Shown one piece after another: positions 10,972 through 19,521 of a stretch of 35,508 nt of DNA; the first letter of the stretch is position 1, and every line of letters begins with the position of its first letter. The stretch is from positions 1 to 35,508 of the forward strand of contig JAEWGL010000094.1 in assembly GCA_023388335.1 (NCBI GenBank). The letters run 5' to 3'. The position numbers and the translations under genes are program-made. This stretch comes from Pseudomonadota bacterium (GTDB taxonomy: Bacteria > Pseudomonadota > Gammaproteobacteria > Pseudomonadales > Pseudomonadaceae). The notes under the pieces were generated by a model. That model saw nothing but the letters and a program-made list of their open reading frames with translations. It ran no database searches and was not told the DNA's origin.

Positions 10972-12591
10972 TTATTTGGGATACAGCGGCGGCAGGCTGC
11001 CAGGCTCGCTGGGCAGCGCCTGGACCTGCTCGGCCGGTGGGATGGTGCCGATGGCGCGCCACAGCTCGTCGCCTTGCCAGTACTGGCCGCTTTCGCTGTA
11101 CAAGGCGCCATTGAGACCGTCCAACGCATCGGACAAGGGTACGAAACGGGCGGCCATGTCGGCCAGTGTTTCGGGTTGCTGGCGCGCCCAGGCGTCCAGC
11201 GCCTGGCGTGTCGCCTGCGGGTCGTTGGCCTGGCAGGCGCGCTTGAGGTCGTCGAGCAGGCTGCGTGGGCTCGGGCCGCTCTGTGCGGCACGCAGCACCG
11301 CCGGTTGTGAACGGGCGCGCCACCACAGGGTAAAGCCCAGCAGGGTGGTCAGGGCCAGCACCAGGGTGCTCAGTTGCCAAGGCCAGAGCAGGGCCGGACG
11401 GCCGCCAGCGTCGGTGACCGGCGCCTCGGCGCTCAACACCGGGTTGTCCAGCACGCTGAGGGTGCGCGCCGGCAGGCTGCTGTGCTCCAGGTGGTCCTCG
11501 CGGGTGTTCCACCAGGTGACTTCCTGGGCGGGGAGTTCCAGGTTGCCGCTGTGGGTCGGGACCAGCGCTTCGCGCTCCTCGCGGTTGGCGGTCATGCCCC
11601 GGTCGTTGACCTCGTTGCGCAGCTGCGGCTGGTCTGGATAGCGACGCAGGCCCTTGACCTCGGTGGCGGGCAGCGGCGGCAGCTGGGTACTGGACAGGCC
11701 CTCGGCACGCAGGATGACGCTGCGCGTCAGGGAATCGCCGATCTGCGTGGGCTGGCTGGCCGGATCAGGGTTCCAGCGTTCCTCGAGGGTCAGGCGGCGG
11801 GCCGGGAGCCAAGGGGCGCCAGGCGGGTAGTCGGCGGGGATCGGCCGGACCTCCAGGCGCAGCGGCAGCGAGCTGACCTGCACCTGCTTGCCGACCCGCG
11901 CTGTACCGTCGCGCTGTTCGTCGCTGTCGGCGGCGGTGGCGGTGAAGGTCAGTGGCGGGACCTGCAGCGGGCCGCTCTGCAGCGGGTACATCGCGTAGCG
12001 CATCTCGATCACGCCATGGCGCACGCCGTTGATCTGTTTTTCGTAGGTGCGCGACTCGCCCAGCGGCTCGACCTTGGCGTTGTCCAGTTGCAAGGGGCTC
12101 AGGCTGCTGTCGTCGTACAGCGACACCGAATGATAGATGCGCAGGGTCAGCATCGCCTGGGCCTGGACGTAGACGCTGGGGCTGTCGAGGGTAGCCTCGA
12201 TGAACACCTGGGCGGCGCTGTCGGGGCGGCTGCTGTCGGCGGCCTGGACCTGCAGTTCGATGGGTTGGCTGAGCGACTGGCCCAGCTGCAGCGCCGGAAT
12301 TCGCAGGCTGCCGCTGCGCCGGGGCAGCAAGGTAATGATCCAGCGGGTGCTGGCGCGGGTCTCACCGTCGAGGGTGTGCAGGCTGTTGAGCTGGCGGGTG
12401 CCGCGCACGTCGAAATCGCCTTCCAGGGCACTGAGGTCGGGCTTGCCGAACTGGGTGACGTCCTGGCTTTCCAGGGTCAGCTCCAGGGTTTCACCGGCTT
12501 GCAGGCGCGTGCGGTCGACACTGGCCTGCAGTGCCGCCTGTGCCTGCATGGCAAACAGCAGGCTAAGGAGAAGGGCGCCGAGGCGGCTCAT
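10972..12591 (-). CDS. BatD-like protein
   Basis: A 539-residue exported, membrane-anchored protein. It has a signal peptide (residues 1-19, ending AQA), a long periplasmic beta-rich region beginning LQASVDRTRLQAGETLELTLES (the usual BatD opening), one TM segment (about 398-422, LLWPWQLSTLVLALTTLLGFTLWW) and a cytoplasmic helical tail. Its length, topology and position after two VWA genes match BatD of the Bat (Bacteroides aerotolerance-like) clusters. The start overlaps the stop of the VWA-TPR gene by 4 bp (ATGA). Bat/MoxR clusters are linked in other bacteria to envelope stress or complex assembly. The role in Pseudomonas is not established and is inferred only from the cluster. Confidence 0.88.
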   Translation of the reverse strand: MSRLGALLLSLLFAMQAQAALQASVDRTRLQAGETLELTLESQDVTQFGKPDLSALEGDFDVRGTRQLNSLHTLDGETRASTRWIITLLPRRSGSLRIPALQLGQSLSQPIELQVQAADSSRPDSAAQVFIEATLDSPSVYVQAQAMLTLRIYHSVSLYDDSSLSPLQLDNAKVEPLGESRTYEKQINGVRHGVIEMRYAMYPLQSGPLQVPPLTFTATAADSDEQRDGTARVGKQVQVSSLPLRLEVRPIPADYPPGAPWLPARRLTLEERWNPDPASQPTQIGDSLTRSVILRAEGLSSTQLPPLPATEVKGLRRYPDQPQLRNEVNDRGMTANREEREALVPTHSGNLELPAQEVTWWNTREDHLEHSSLPARTLSVLDNPVLSAEAPVTDAGGRPALLWPWQLSTLVLALTTLLGFTLWWRARSQPAVLRAAQSGPSPRSLLDDLKRACQANDPQATRQALDAWARQQPETLADMAARFVPLSDALDGLNGALYSESGQYWQGDELWRAIGTIPPAEQVQALPSEPGSLPPLYPK

Positions 12592-14306
12592 CGTGGGGTT
12601 TCCTGATGCAGTTGCTGTTCATACCAGAATTTGCGCCGCAGCAGCTCGGCCGGATTGTCCGGGATCTCCCGCAGCCATTGTTCCAGGGCCTGGCGCTGCT
12701 CGGCGTCAAGCGTGCTGGAGGTCGACCGCTTGGGCGGGCTGATCAGCTCGTCATCGCCAGCAGGCTGGTTCGCGCCGCTGGCCTGGGGCGCGCCGTTGCC
12801 GTCGCCGGAGGCCTGGGAGGAGGCCTCGTCTTGCGTGCCCTGGCTGCCTTGTGACTGATTGGCCGCCGAGCTGCTGTTGCCCTCGGTCTCGCTGCCCGGA
12901 CTGCCCTGGGCATCGCTGCTGCTCGGCTGCGCTTGGGCTTTGGCCTCGCGCTGGCGCAGCAGTTGCTCCACCAGGACCTGGTTGTCCAGGGCCGGTTGCA
13001 GGTCGGGCTGGCGTTCCAGCGCCTGATCGTAGGCGTCCAGCGCCGCTTCCAGCTCCCCGCCGCGGGCCAGGGCGTTGCCGCGGTTGTAATGGGCGGCGGC
13101 GCTGTTGCCCTGGGCGAAGGCGCGTGCCGCCGCAGCATAGTCGCCTGCCTCGAAGAGTGCCATGCCTTGCCACTGCGGATCGCGGAAATGCCGCGCCGCC
13201 TCGACCGGCTGTTGCTGCTCCAGCAGGCGTGCGCCTTGCTGGTCGGGGCGCAGCCACAAGTCGTTGAACTCCAAGGCCTGGCTGGGCTGCGGCAGCACCA
13301 GCAACAAGGGCAGGCAGAACAGCCAGCCGCGCCGACCGGCGCAGGCTGCCAGTAGCAACAGTGGCAGCAGCAGCCAGTGGCCCTGGTCGGCCCAGCTGTC
13401 CAGCTGCAGGGTCTGGCCGTCGTTGCGCAGGCCCTGCGGATTGTCGAACAGGCCCAGGCCACGCAGGTCCAGGTCATCGATACGGGCGTGGCGGTAGCGT
13501 CCACCGGTGCCATTGATGAAAGGCTTGAGGCTGGCGCTGTCCAGGCGCGGCAAGAGAATGCCGCCCTGGTCATCCTTCATGTACTCGCCACTGGCCTGGC
13601 GCACCGGCGCGCCCTCGGCGCTGCCGATGCCCAGCATCAACAGGCTCGGCCCCTGGCGGCCCAGGGCCCGAAGGATACCGTCGCGTTCCTGGGCGCTGAG
13701 CGCTGAGCCGATCAGCAGCAGGCGGCCTTGGCCGAGCCCACTCTGGGCCAGCAGGGCCAGGCCCTTGGCCACCGCCAGGTCCGCGCGCTGGCCGGGCTGG
13801 GGCATGATCGATGGGTCCACGGCCTCGAGCAGGTTGCGGCTGGTCGCCAGGTCATCGGAGAGTGGTACCAGGGTGTGGGCGCTGCCGGCATAGACGATCA
13901 GCGCGGTCTGGCTGTCGCGGCGGTGCTCGAGCAAGTCGAGGATCTTGCGCCGCGCCTGTTCCAGCCGGTTGGGCGCGCTGTCCTCGGCGAGCATCTGCGG
14001 CGTCATCTCGAGCAGGATCACCAGCGGGTCGGCCGGGCGCTGGCGGGTTTCTTCCAGGCGCTGCCAGCTCGGCCCAAGCAGGGCCAGGCACATCAGCAAC
14101 CAGGCCAGGCCGAGGACGATCCATGACGATTTGCTGTTGCTGCCGTTGCCACCGCCGAGCAGCACGGCATGGAACTGCGCCGGGACAATCATCTGCCAGC
14201 GCCCGGCGCGCTTGCGCCGGTGCCATAGTTTCCATAGCAGCCAGGCCAGCAGCGGCAGCACCAGCAGCCAGAACGGACGCAGCCATTGCGGCCACAGGGC
14301 AATCAT
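12588..14306 (-). CDS. VWA domain plus TPR membrane protein (BatB/BatC-like fusion)
   Basis: This 572-residue protein has TM segments at about 11-28 and 61-80, a VWA domain at about 94-280, a third TM region (about 310-340), TPR-like repeats (about 360-450), and a Gln/Ser/Gly/Ala-rich low-complexity tail before a conserved C-terminal helix. It therefore joins a BatB-like VWA part to a BatC-like TPR part. The metal-site motif expected as D-x-S-x-S reads E100-M-T102-P-Q104, so metal-dependent ligand binding is doubtful. The frame is open from 14411, but the ATG at 14306 overlaps the upstream stop by 4 bp and starts with a credible N-terminal helix (MIALWPQWLRPFWLL). It probably partners with the BatA-like protein encoded just upstream. 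Confidence 0.88.
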   Translation of the reverse strand: MIALWPQWLRPFWLLVLPLLAWLLWKLWHRRKRAGRWQMIVPAQFHAVLLGGGNGSNSKSSWIVLGLAWLLMCLALLGPSWQRLEETRQRPADPLVILLEMTPQMLAEDSAPNRLEQARRKILDLLEHRRDSQTALIVYAGSAHTLVPLSDDLATSRNLLEAVDPSIMPQPGQRADLAVAKGLALLAQSGLGQGRLLLIGSALSAQERDGILRALGRQGPSLLMLGIGSAEGAPVRQASGEYMKDDQGGILLPRLDSASLKPFINGTGGRYRHARIDDLDLRGLGLFDNPQGLRNDGQTLQLDSWADQGHWLLLPLLLLAACAGRRGWLFCLPLLLVLPQPSQALEFNDLWLRPDQQGARLLEQQQPVEAARHFRDPQWQGMALFEAGDYAAAARAFAQGNSAAAHYNRGNALARGGELEAALDAYDQALERQPDLQPALDNQVLVEQLLRQREAKAQAQPSSSDAQGSPGSETEGNSSSAANQSQGSQGTQDEASSQASGDGNGAPQASGANQPAGDDELISPPKRSTSSTLDAEQRQALEQWLREIPDNPAELLRRKFWYEQQLHQETPR

Positions 14307-15379
14307 CGCCGTCTCCTCAGGCGCAGGCGCTTGAGCCGTTCTCGCCACTGCGGGGGCGCTTGCAGGAACAGCGGCCGGCGCATCAGGCGTTGCAGGCGGT
14401 TGTCGGGCCACTGCGCGGCGATCACTAGCAGTACGCTGAGCAGCAGCGCCAGGGCCAGCGGCCAGCTGTACAGGGCCTTGGCGGTGCGCGCCCGGGTCGG
14501 TTGCTGAGCGACCGGCTCCAGCTCGTCGAGGGTGTCGCCGATGGCGTCGAGCTCGGCCCCGTCGTGGGCACGGAAGTAGGCGCCGTGGGTCAGCTCGGCG
14601 ATCTCGCGCAGCGCGGCTTCGTCTAGGTCCAGGCTCGGATTGAGCCCCAGCAGGCCCGGTGTGCCGCTGGCCTCGGGGTTGGCGCCGATGCCGATGGTGT
14701 AGATGCGCACGCCTTCCTGGGCCGCCAGGCGGGCAGCGGTCAGCGGGTGGATCTGGCCGCCGTTGTTGGCACCGTCGGTGACCAGGATCAGCACACGGCT
14801 CTGCGCCGGGCGCTGGCGCAGGCGCTTGACCGCCAGGCCGATGGCGTCGCCGATGGCGGTGTTCTTGCCGGCGATGCCGATCTGCGCCTCATCGAGGAAG
14901 GCGCGCACGGTGCGACGGTCGAAGGTCAGCGGCGCCTGCAGGTACGCCTGGCTGCCGAACAGGATCAGGCCGACGCGATCGCCCTCGCGGTCCTGAAGGA
15001 AGTCGCCGAGCAGTGCCTTGACCAGGCTCAGGCGGCTGACGTCATCGTCCTGCCAGTGCATGTCGGGGAAGTCCATGGAGCCGGACACGTCTACTGCCAC
15101 CAGCAGGTCCCGACCGCTGGCGGCCACCGGCACCGGGTCGCCCAGCCATTGCGGGCGCGCGGCGGCCAGCAGCAGGAGCAGCCAGATCAGCACATAGGGC
15201 GCCTGCTGGCGCCAGGTCGGCAGGTTGAGGCGCGCGCGGCGCCCGGCCAGGCCTTCGAGTTCGTCGAGAAACCCTACCTTGAGCACCGGCTCGCCGCTGT
15301 CGGCCGGCGGCAGCAGCAGGCGTGCCAGCCAGGGCAGCGGCAGCAGCAGGAAGATCCACGGCCAGGCCAGTTCAAACAT
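14303..15379 (-). CDS. BatA-like VWA domain membrane protein
   Basis: This 358-residue protein has two N-terminal TM segments (about 5-24 and 60-78), a VWA domain (about 90-285) and a C-terminal TM segment (about 308-328). The metal-ion-dependent adhesion motif is intact: D97-V-S99-G-S101, with LILVTDGANN later in the domain. This is the canonical BatA/aerotolerance topology, with the VWA domain between membrane anchors. Its start overlaps the DUF4381 gene by 8 bp and its stop overlaps the next VWA gene by 4 bp, so all three are co-translated. In MoxR/VWA systems the MoxR AAA+ ATPase is thought to act with the VWA protein on partner proteins; the client here is unknown. Confidence 0.9.
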   Translation of the reverse strand: MFELAWPWIFLLLPLPWLARLLLPPADSGEPVLKVGFLDELEGLAGRRARLNLPTWRQQAPYVLIWLLLLLAAARPQWLGDPVPVAASGRDLLVAVDVSGSMDFPDMHWQDDDVSRLSLVKALLGDFLQDREGDRVGLILFGSQAYLQAPLTFDRRTVRAFLDEAQIGIAGKNTAIGDAIGLAVKRLRQRPAQSRVLILVTDGANNGGQIHPLTAARLAAQEGVRIYTIGIGANPEASGTPGLLGLNPSLDLDEAALREIAELTHGAYFRAHDGAELDAIGDTLDELEPVAQQPTRARTAKALYSWPLALALLLSVLLVIAAQWPDNRLQRLMRRPLFLQAPPQWRERLKRLRLRRRR

Positions 15380-15866
15380 GCTTGCGGATCCAGGTGTCGA
15401 CCGCCTGGCTGAGCCCGGCGATGGCCTTGTCGTCGAGTTTGCACTCGGGCTTGTAGGCGCCTTCGACCAGCACCATCCAGCGGGTCAACCCGGCGGCAGG
15501 ACAGCGGTTGTCGAGAAACGCCAGCCACTGGCGACCGTTGAGGGTATGGCTGTTGGCGCCGGGGTAGTGATTGCGGCACAGGCGCTTGAGCAACGCATTG
15601 ATCTGCTGCAGCCAGGCTCCGGCAGGGGCGCCGTCGTAGGGGCGGGGCAGGCGTGCAAGTTCGGCCAGGGCTTCCTGGCGCACTGGGTCCAGCGGTTGTT
15701 CGGCGCGCACCACTGGCCGCTTGCCCGGGCGCCAGCGGCGCAGGCGCCACAGGCCCCAGACGAGCAGCGGCATGAGCAGCAACAGCACCCACCAGCCAGG
15801 CGCGGGTGGCCACAGGCCGATCGGTGCCGGGGCAATCAGGGGGTGCAGCTGGTCCAGCGGATTCAC
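15372..15866 (-). CDS. DUF4381 membrane protein of the MoxR/Bat cluster
   Basis: This 164-residue protein starts MNPLDQLHPLIAPAPIGLWPPAPGWW, the Pro-rich opening typical of DUF4381. One TM segment follows (about 22-42) with a basic stop-transfer region (RRWRPGKR). The remaining cytoplasmic part is helical with conserved LNGRQWLAFLD and ends GLSQAVDTWIRKHV. The start codon is GTG: a 4-bp GTGA overlap with the DUF58 stop fixes it. It overlaps the BatA-like gene by 8 bp. DUF4381 proteins occur between DUF58 and VWA genes in MoxR clusters, as here. Their biochemical role is not known. Confidence 0.87.
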   Translation of the reverse strand: MNPLDQLHPLIAPAPIGLWPPAPGWWVLLLLMPLLVWGLWRLRRWRPGKRPVVRAEQPLDPVRQEALAELARLPRPYDGAPAGAWLQQINALLKRLCRNHYPGANSHTLNGRQWLAFLDNRCPAAGLTRWMVLVEGAYKPECKLDDKAIAGLSQAVDTWIRKHV

Positions 15867-16807
15867 TTGGTGCCTCCGGGGCGCTGGGCGCTGAGGTGCT
15901 CGCGCAGCTGTTCGATCATGTCACTCTGGGTGCTCAGGGGCATCAGCAACACCCGCAGCTTCTGCGCCAGCAGCTCCCAGTGGGCGATGCGCGCTTCGCT
16001 GCGCTGGCGATAGTCCTGGCGCAAACTGGCGTCCAGGGTGTCGAGCTCCAGGTGTGCCCCGCGCTGGGCGAAGCGCAGCAGGCCGGCGGCCGGCAGGGCA
16101 TGGTCGAGGGGGTCGGACAGCGGCATCAGCAGCAGGTCGCAGTGGCGCGACAGCAGGGTCAGGTGCTGCTCGACCGCTGGGCTCAGGGCCCGCTCGTCGC
16201 AGATGATGATGGCCAGGCTGCCCGGGCGCAGCACTTCGCGCGCGCGGCGCAGGGCCAGGCCGAGGCTGTCGGGCTGCTGCGCGGCCTCGGTGTGCAGCGA
16301 CTGGTTGACCCGCGCCAGGCGGTTGAGCAATTGCAGCAGGCTTTGCTTGCTGCGCCGGGGCTTGATCTCATAGTGCTCGCTGTCGCCGAACACCAGGCCG
16401 CCGATGCGGTCGTTGTGGCCAAGACCGGCCCAGCCGAACAGCGCGGCGGCCTGGGCCGCCAGCACCGACTTGAACATCATGCCGGAGCCGAAGAACAATC
16501 GCTGGCTCTGCTCGACCACGATGAAGATCGGCCGCTCGCGCTCTTCATGGAACAGCTTGGTGTGGGGTTCCTGGGTACGGGCCGTGACACGCCAGTCGAT
16601 GTTGCGCACATCGTCGCCCGCCTGGTACACCCGCACCTGGTCGAAGTCGATGCCACGCCCGCGCAGCTTGGAATGGTGCAGGCCGACCAGCGGGCTGCGC
16701 TGGCCGGGCCGGGAAAACAACTGGATTTCGCGCACGCGATGGCGCATCTCGATCAGCTCGGTGAGGCTGATGCGGATGCCGGGAGAGGCCAGCTGAAAGG
16801 CAGGCAT
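15863..16807 (-). CDS. DUF58 domain protein
   Basis: This 314-residue protein is the standard partner of MoxR ATPases. The DUF58 signature is clear: GRGIDFDQVRVYQAGDDVRNIDWRVTART, then EERERPIFIVVEQS and a VWA-like fold to the C-terminus. No TM segment is seen, so it is cytoplasmic or membrane-associated. The frame remains open to 17011, but that extension lies inside the moxR gene. The ATG at 16807 gives MPAFQLASPGIRISLTEL and follows the moxR stop by 4 nt. The stop overlaps the DUF4381 start by 4 bp. Its role is inferred as an adaptor between the ATPase and the membrane VWA proteins. Confidence 0.92.
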   Translation of the reverse strand: MPAFQLASPGIRISLTELIEMRHRVREIQLFSRPGQRSPLVGLHHSKLRGRGIDFDQVRVYQAGDDVRNIDWRVTARTQEPHTKLFHEERERPIFIVVEQSQRLFFGSGMMFKSVLAAQAAALFGWAGLGHNDRIGGLVFGDSEHYEIKPRRSKQSLLQLLNRLARVNQSLHTEAAQQPDSLGLALRRAREVLRPGSLAIIICDERALSPAVEQHLTLLSRHCDLLLMPLSDPLDHALPAAGLLRFAQRGAHLELDTLDASLRQDYRQRSEARIAHWELLAQKLRVLLMPLSTQSDMIEQLREHLSAQRPGGTK

Positions 16808-16811
16808 GGGA

Positions 16812-17771
16812 TCAGGCGACAGCGACGGCGTCGAGGATGCGCTGGACCACCCGGTCCTGGTCGACCCCCGCGGCTTCCGCCTCGAAGGACAGGATAATAC
16901 GGTGGCGCAGCACGTCGAACAGCACGGCCTGGATGTCCTCGGGGCTGACGAAGTCGCGGCCGGCCAGCCAGGCATGGGCCCGGGCACAGCGGTCCAGCGC
17001 GATCGAGCCACGGGGGCTGGCGCCGTAGGCGATCCAGTCGGCCAGTTCCGGGTCGAACTTGGCGGGCGTGCGCGTGGCCATCACCAGCTGTACCAGGTAT
17101 TCCTCCACCGCATCGGCCATGTACAGGCCGAGGATCTCCTTGCGCGCGGCGAAAATCGCCTGCTGGCTGACCCGCCGCTCCGGCTTGGTCTCGCCATTGA
17201 GCGCCTCGCCACGGGCCTGCTGGAGGATACGCCGCTCCACCGCGGCGTCGGGGAAGCCGATTTTCACGTGCATCAAGAAACGGTCGAGCTGCGCCTCGGG
17301 CAGTGGGTAGGTGCCTTCCTGCTCGATCGGGTTCTGCGTGGCCATGACCAGAAACAGCGGCGACAGGTCGTAGGTGCTGCGCCCGACGCTGACCTGGCGC
17401 TCGGCCATGGCCTCGAGCAGCGCCGACTGCACCTTGGCCGGGGCCCGGTTGATTTCATCGGCCAGCACCAGGTTATGGAAGATCGGCCCTTGCTGGAACA
17501 CGAAGCTACCTGTTTCGGGACGGTAGATCTCGGTGCCGGTGATGTCGGCCGGCAGCAGGTCGGGGGTGAACTGGATGCGGTGGAACTGCGCCTCGACGCC
17601 CTCGGCCAGCTCCTTGATGGCCTTGGTCTTGGCCAGGCCCGGAGCGCCTTCGACGAGCATGTGGCCGTCGGCCAGAAGGACGATCAGCAGGCGCTCGACC
17701 AGTTTTTCCTGGCCAAGGATCTGGGTGGAAAGAAAAGTGCGCAGCGCGATCAGCGCTTCACGGTGTTCCAT
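16812..17771 (-). CDS. MoxR-family AAA+ ATPase
   Basis: This 319-residue cytoplasmic ATPase has the MoxR-type Walker A GAPGLAKT (residues 42-49), DLLPADITGTEIY after it, the Walker B LVLADEINRA, the sensor region FLVMATQNPIEQEGTYPLPEAQLDRFL and a helical lid domain. The ATG at 17771 is chosen because it starts MEHREALIAL and has AGGAA 9 bp upstream; the open frame runs on to 17876. It is the first gene of the - strand run, so the promoter should lie between 17772 and about 17900. MoxR proteins act as chaperone-like ATPases with DUF58 and VWA partners, all encoded directly downstream. Confidence 0.93.
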   Translation of the reverse strand: MEHREALIALRTFLSTQILGQEKLVERLLIVLLADGHMLVEGAPGLAKTKAIKELAEGVEAQFHRIQFTPDLLPADITGTEIYRPETGSFVFQQGPIFHNLVLADEINRAPAKVQSALLEAMAERQVSVGRSTYDLSPLFLVMATQNPIEQEGTYPLPEAQLDRFLMHVKIGFPDAAVERRILQQARGEALNGETKPERRVSQQAIFAARKEILGLYMADAVEEYLVQLVMATRTPAKFDPELADWIAYGASPRGSIALDRCARAHAWLAGRDFVSPEDIQAVLFDVLRHRIILSFEAEAAGVDQDRVVQRILDAVAVA

Positions 17772-18002
17772 CGTCGGCGGTTCCTGGACATTGGCCGGGG
17801 TGTGCGTGGGAAACCGGCACCCGGGCAGGGGCTGATACTTTAATCCATCCGGGCCCGTGCCGACCAATGGCAGCACGGAAAAAACTCGAAATACCGCGTC
17901 CTACTGAGTTTGCGAAAGACCTTTCAGCTTTTACGGATTCGACTGACTCCGCTTCAGCCCGTCATGGCCTCCTATCAGGTTTTTTACATGGAGGATCCAG
18001 GG

Positions 18003-19364
18003 ATGAGCGATCAGGCGATCAGTGTGCGAATCGGCGTGTTCTTCGATGGCACGGGTAACCATCGCGACAACAGCCTGCAGGGCCAGTTGGAGCAGGACGA
18101 TGCGGCCGTCGATGGCGGTGACGGCAGCTATGCGAATGCGTTGACGAACGTGGCGCTGCTGTGCGCGCTTTATCCGCACCACCTGCGTAGCGGGGCAGGG
18201 CAATGGTGCCTGGCGCAGTATGTCGCAGGTGTCGGCACCACCTGTGGCGGCCCCGACTCCTGGTATGCCCAGGCTACCGGGCGCTGGGAGACGGGCGTGG
18301 AAGCGAGGGTAGCGCAGGCGGCCGCCGCCATTGGTGTGCAGCTGCAAGCGCTGCTCGCCCGGCAATCCGGCGTGCGTCTGCAAGGCATCGTGTTCGACCT
18401 GTTTGGCTTCAGCCGGGGCGCCGCCGCCGCCCGGCATTTTGCCAACGACCTGCGCAAGGGCGCCGATAGCTTGCTGGCGCATGCGCTGCGGGACTGCCCT
18501 GCAATGTTTGCCAGCGGTGTTACCTGGCAGGACGGCGTCGCGCTGGGCTTCATTGGCTTGTTCGATACGGTCGCCGCCATCCTCGCGCCCCGCGCGGGGC
18601 GCTCGGGCATTGGCGATTTGTGCCTCGATCTGCCGGCAGGCATGGCGCAGCGGGTGGTGCAACTGGTGGCTGGCGACGAGCACCGGCATCACTTCCCGCT
18701 CATCGCCAGCGACCATGACATCGTGCTCCCGGGCGCGCACGCCGATATCGGCGGCGGCTATCGGGCGTATATGCAGGAGCAGGTCCTGCTCAGCAAGCCG
18801 TGCTCGAACCGCGTGTCGCTGTGTACTTCGGCCCAGGATACGACCGTTCATGCCCAGGTGAGCGCCTTGGCCGGCGCATACCTCGATTCCCCCGCGCCCC
18901 GGCCACGGGTGCTGACCTGGGAAGTGTCGATCGAAAGCCACCGCGCCACGCGTGACACGCCGCAAAAGCAGGTCTATGCCGCCCTGTATCGCGAACGCGA
19001 GGTGCTCGGCCACCTGTCCCGCGTGTACCTGCGGATCATGCACGACCTGGCGCTCGCCAGCGGTGTGCCCCTGCTGGCGTTCGACGAGAAAGCCCAGCCT
19101 TACTGCCTGCCGCAGGAGCTGCAGGAGATAAGCGGCAAGCTGCGGGAGTTCGCCCTCGGGCGCCGGCATGACAGCGGCTTGAGCGACGAGGAACAGCAGT
19201 TGCTGCAAGCCAGGTATATCCACACTTCCGCGCACTGGAACCCATTCAAGGGCTTGCGCAACAGCGCGCTCGATCTGCTTTACATCAACCGGCCCGCACA
19301 GGGTGGGCGCCGGGTGTATGGCAGGCCGGGTGGGCAAGGCGTGGAGAACCCATTCCAAGGTTGA
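18003..19364 (+). CDS. Tle1-like (DUF2235) lipase, probable type VI secretion effector
   Basis: A 453-residue alpha/beta-hydrolase. It opens SVRIGVFFDGTGNHRDNS (the DUF2235 hallmark). The nucleophile elbow is GFSRG (Ser137) in FDLFGFSRGAAAARHFAND. Candidate acids and base follow: Asp188 in IGLFDTVAA and His246 in LPGAHADIGGGY. The C-terminus carries RYIHTSAHWNPF, which I recall as recurrent in Pseudomonas Tle1-like proteins. The family cleaves phospholipids of rival cells after T6SS delivery. There is no signal peptide, as expected for such cargo. The start at 18003 has GAGGA 7 bp upstream; a longer frame opens at 17910. No hcp, vgrG or PAAR gene is in the window, so it is an orphan. The downstream membrane protein may be its immunity or accessory partner. 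Confidence 0.85.
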   Translation: MSDQAISVRIGVFFDGTGNHRDNSLQGQLEQDDAAVDGGDGSYANALTNVALLCALYPHHLRSGAGQWCLAQYVAGVGTTCGGPDSWYAQATGRWETGVEARVAQAAAAIGVQLQALLARQSGVRLQGIVFDLFGFSRGAAAARHFANDLRKGADSLLAHALRDCPAMFASGVTWQDGVALGFIGLFDTVAAILAPRAGRSGIGDLCLDLPAGMAQRVVQLVAGDEHRHHFPLIASDHDIVLPGAHADIGGGYRAYMQEQVLLSKPCSNRVSLCTSAQDTTVHAQVSALAGAYLDSPAPRPRVLTWEVSIESHRATRDTPQKQVYAALYREREVLGHLSRVYLRIMHDLALASGVPLLAFDEKAQPYCLPQELQEISGKLREFALGRRHDSGLSDEEQQLLQARYIHTSAHWNPFKGLRNSALDLLYINRPAQGGRRVYGRPGGQGVENPFQG

Positions 19365-19521
19365 TTGATGCATTTCCATGCCAAGGGAGCGTGGCTCCTA
19401 CTCGTTTGCGAGATCTGCCCTACACGCACTTCCTATGGAGTACCGGTAGGGTTCAGCGCTGAACAGCGTCCGAAAGATTTCCCATGCCCTTCGTGCAAAT
19501 AGTTACAAAGGAAGCGATTGA
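19365..19521. other. 157-bp gap between the lipase and the membrane protein
   Basis: This stretch looks less GC-rich than the flanking genes (by eye) and has no clear hairpin terminator. The second gene is preceded by AAAGGAAG, a strong ribosome site 7 bp from its ATG. The gap is long for a coupled effector-immunity pair, so the downstream gene may have its own promoter here, although no good -35/-10 pair stands out. Confidence 0.3.

Noticed and set aside
17931..19379. 482-codon - strand open frame opposite the Tle1-like lipase
   Set aside because: It has no domain. The + strand frame has the DUF2235 motifs and a good ribosome site.
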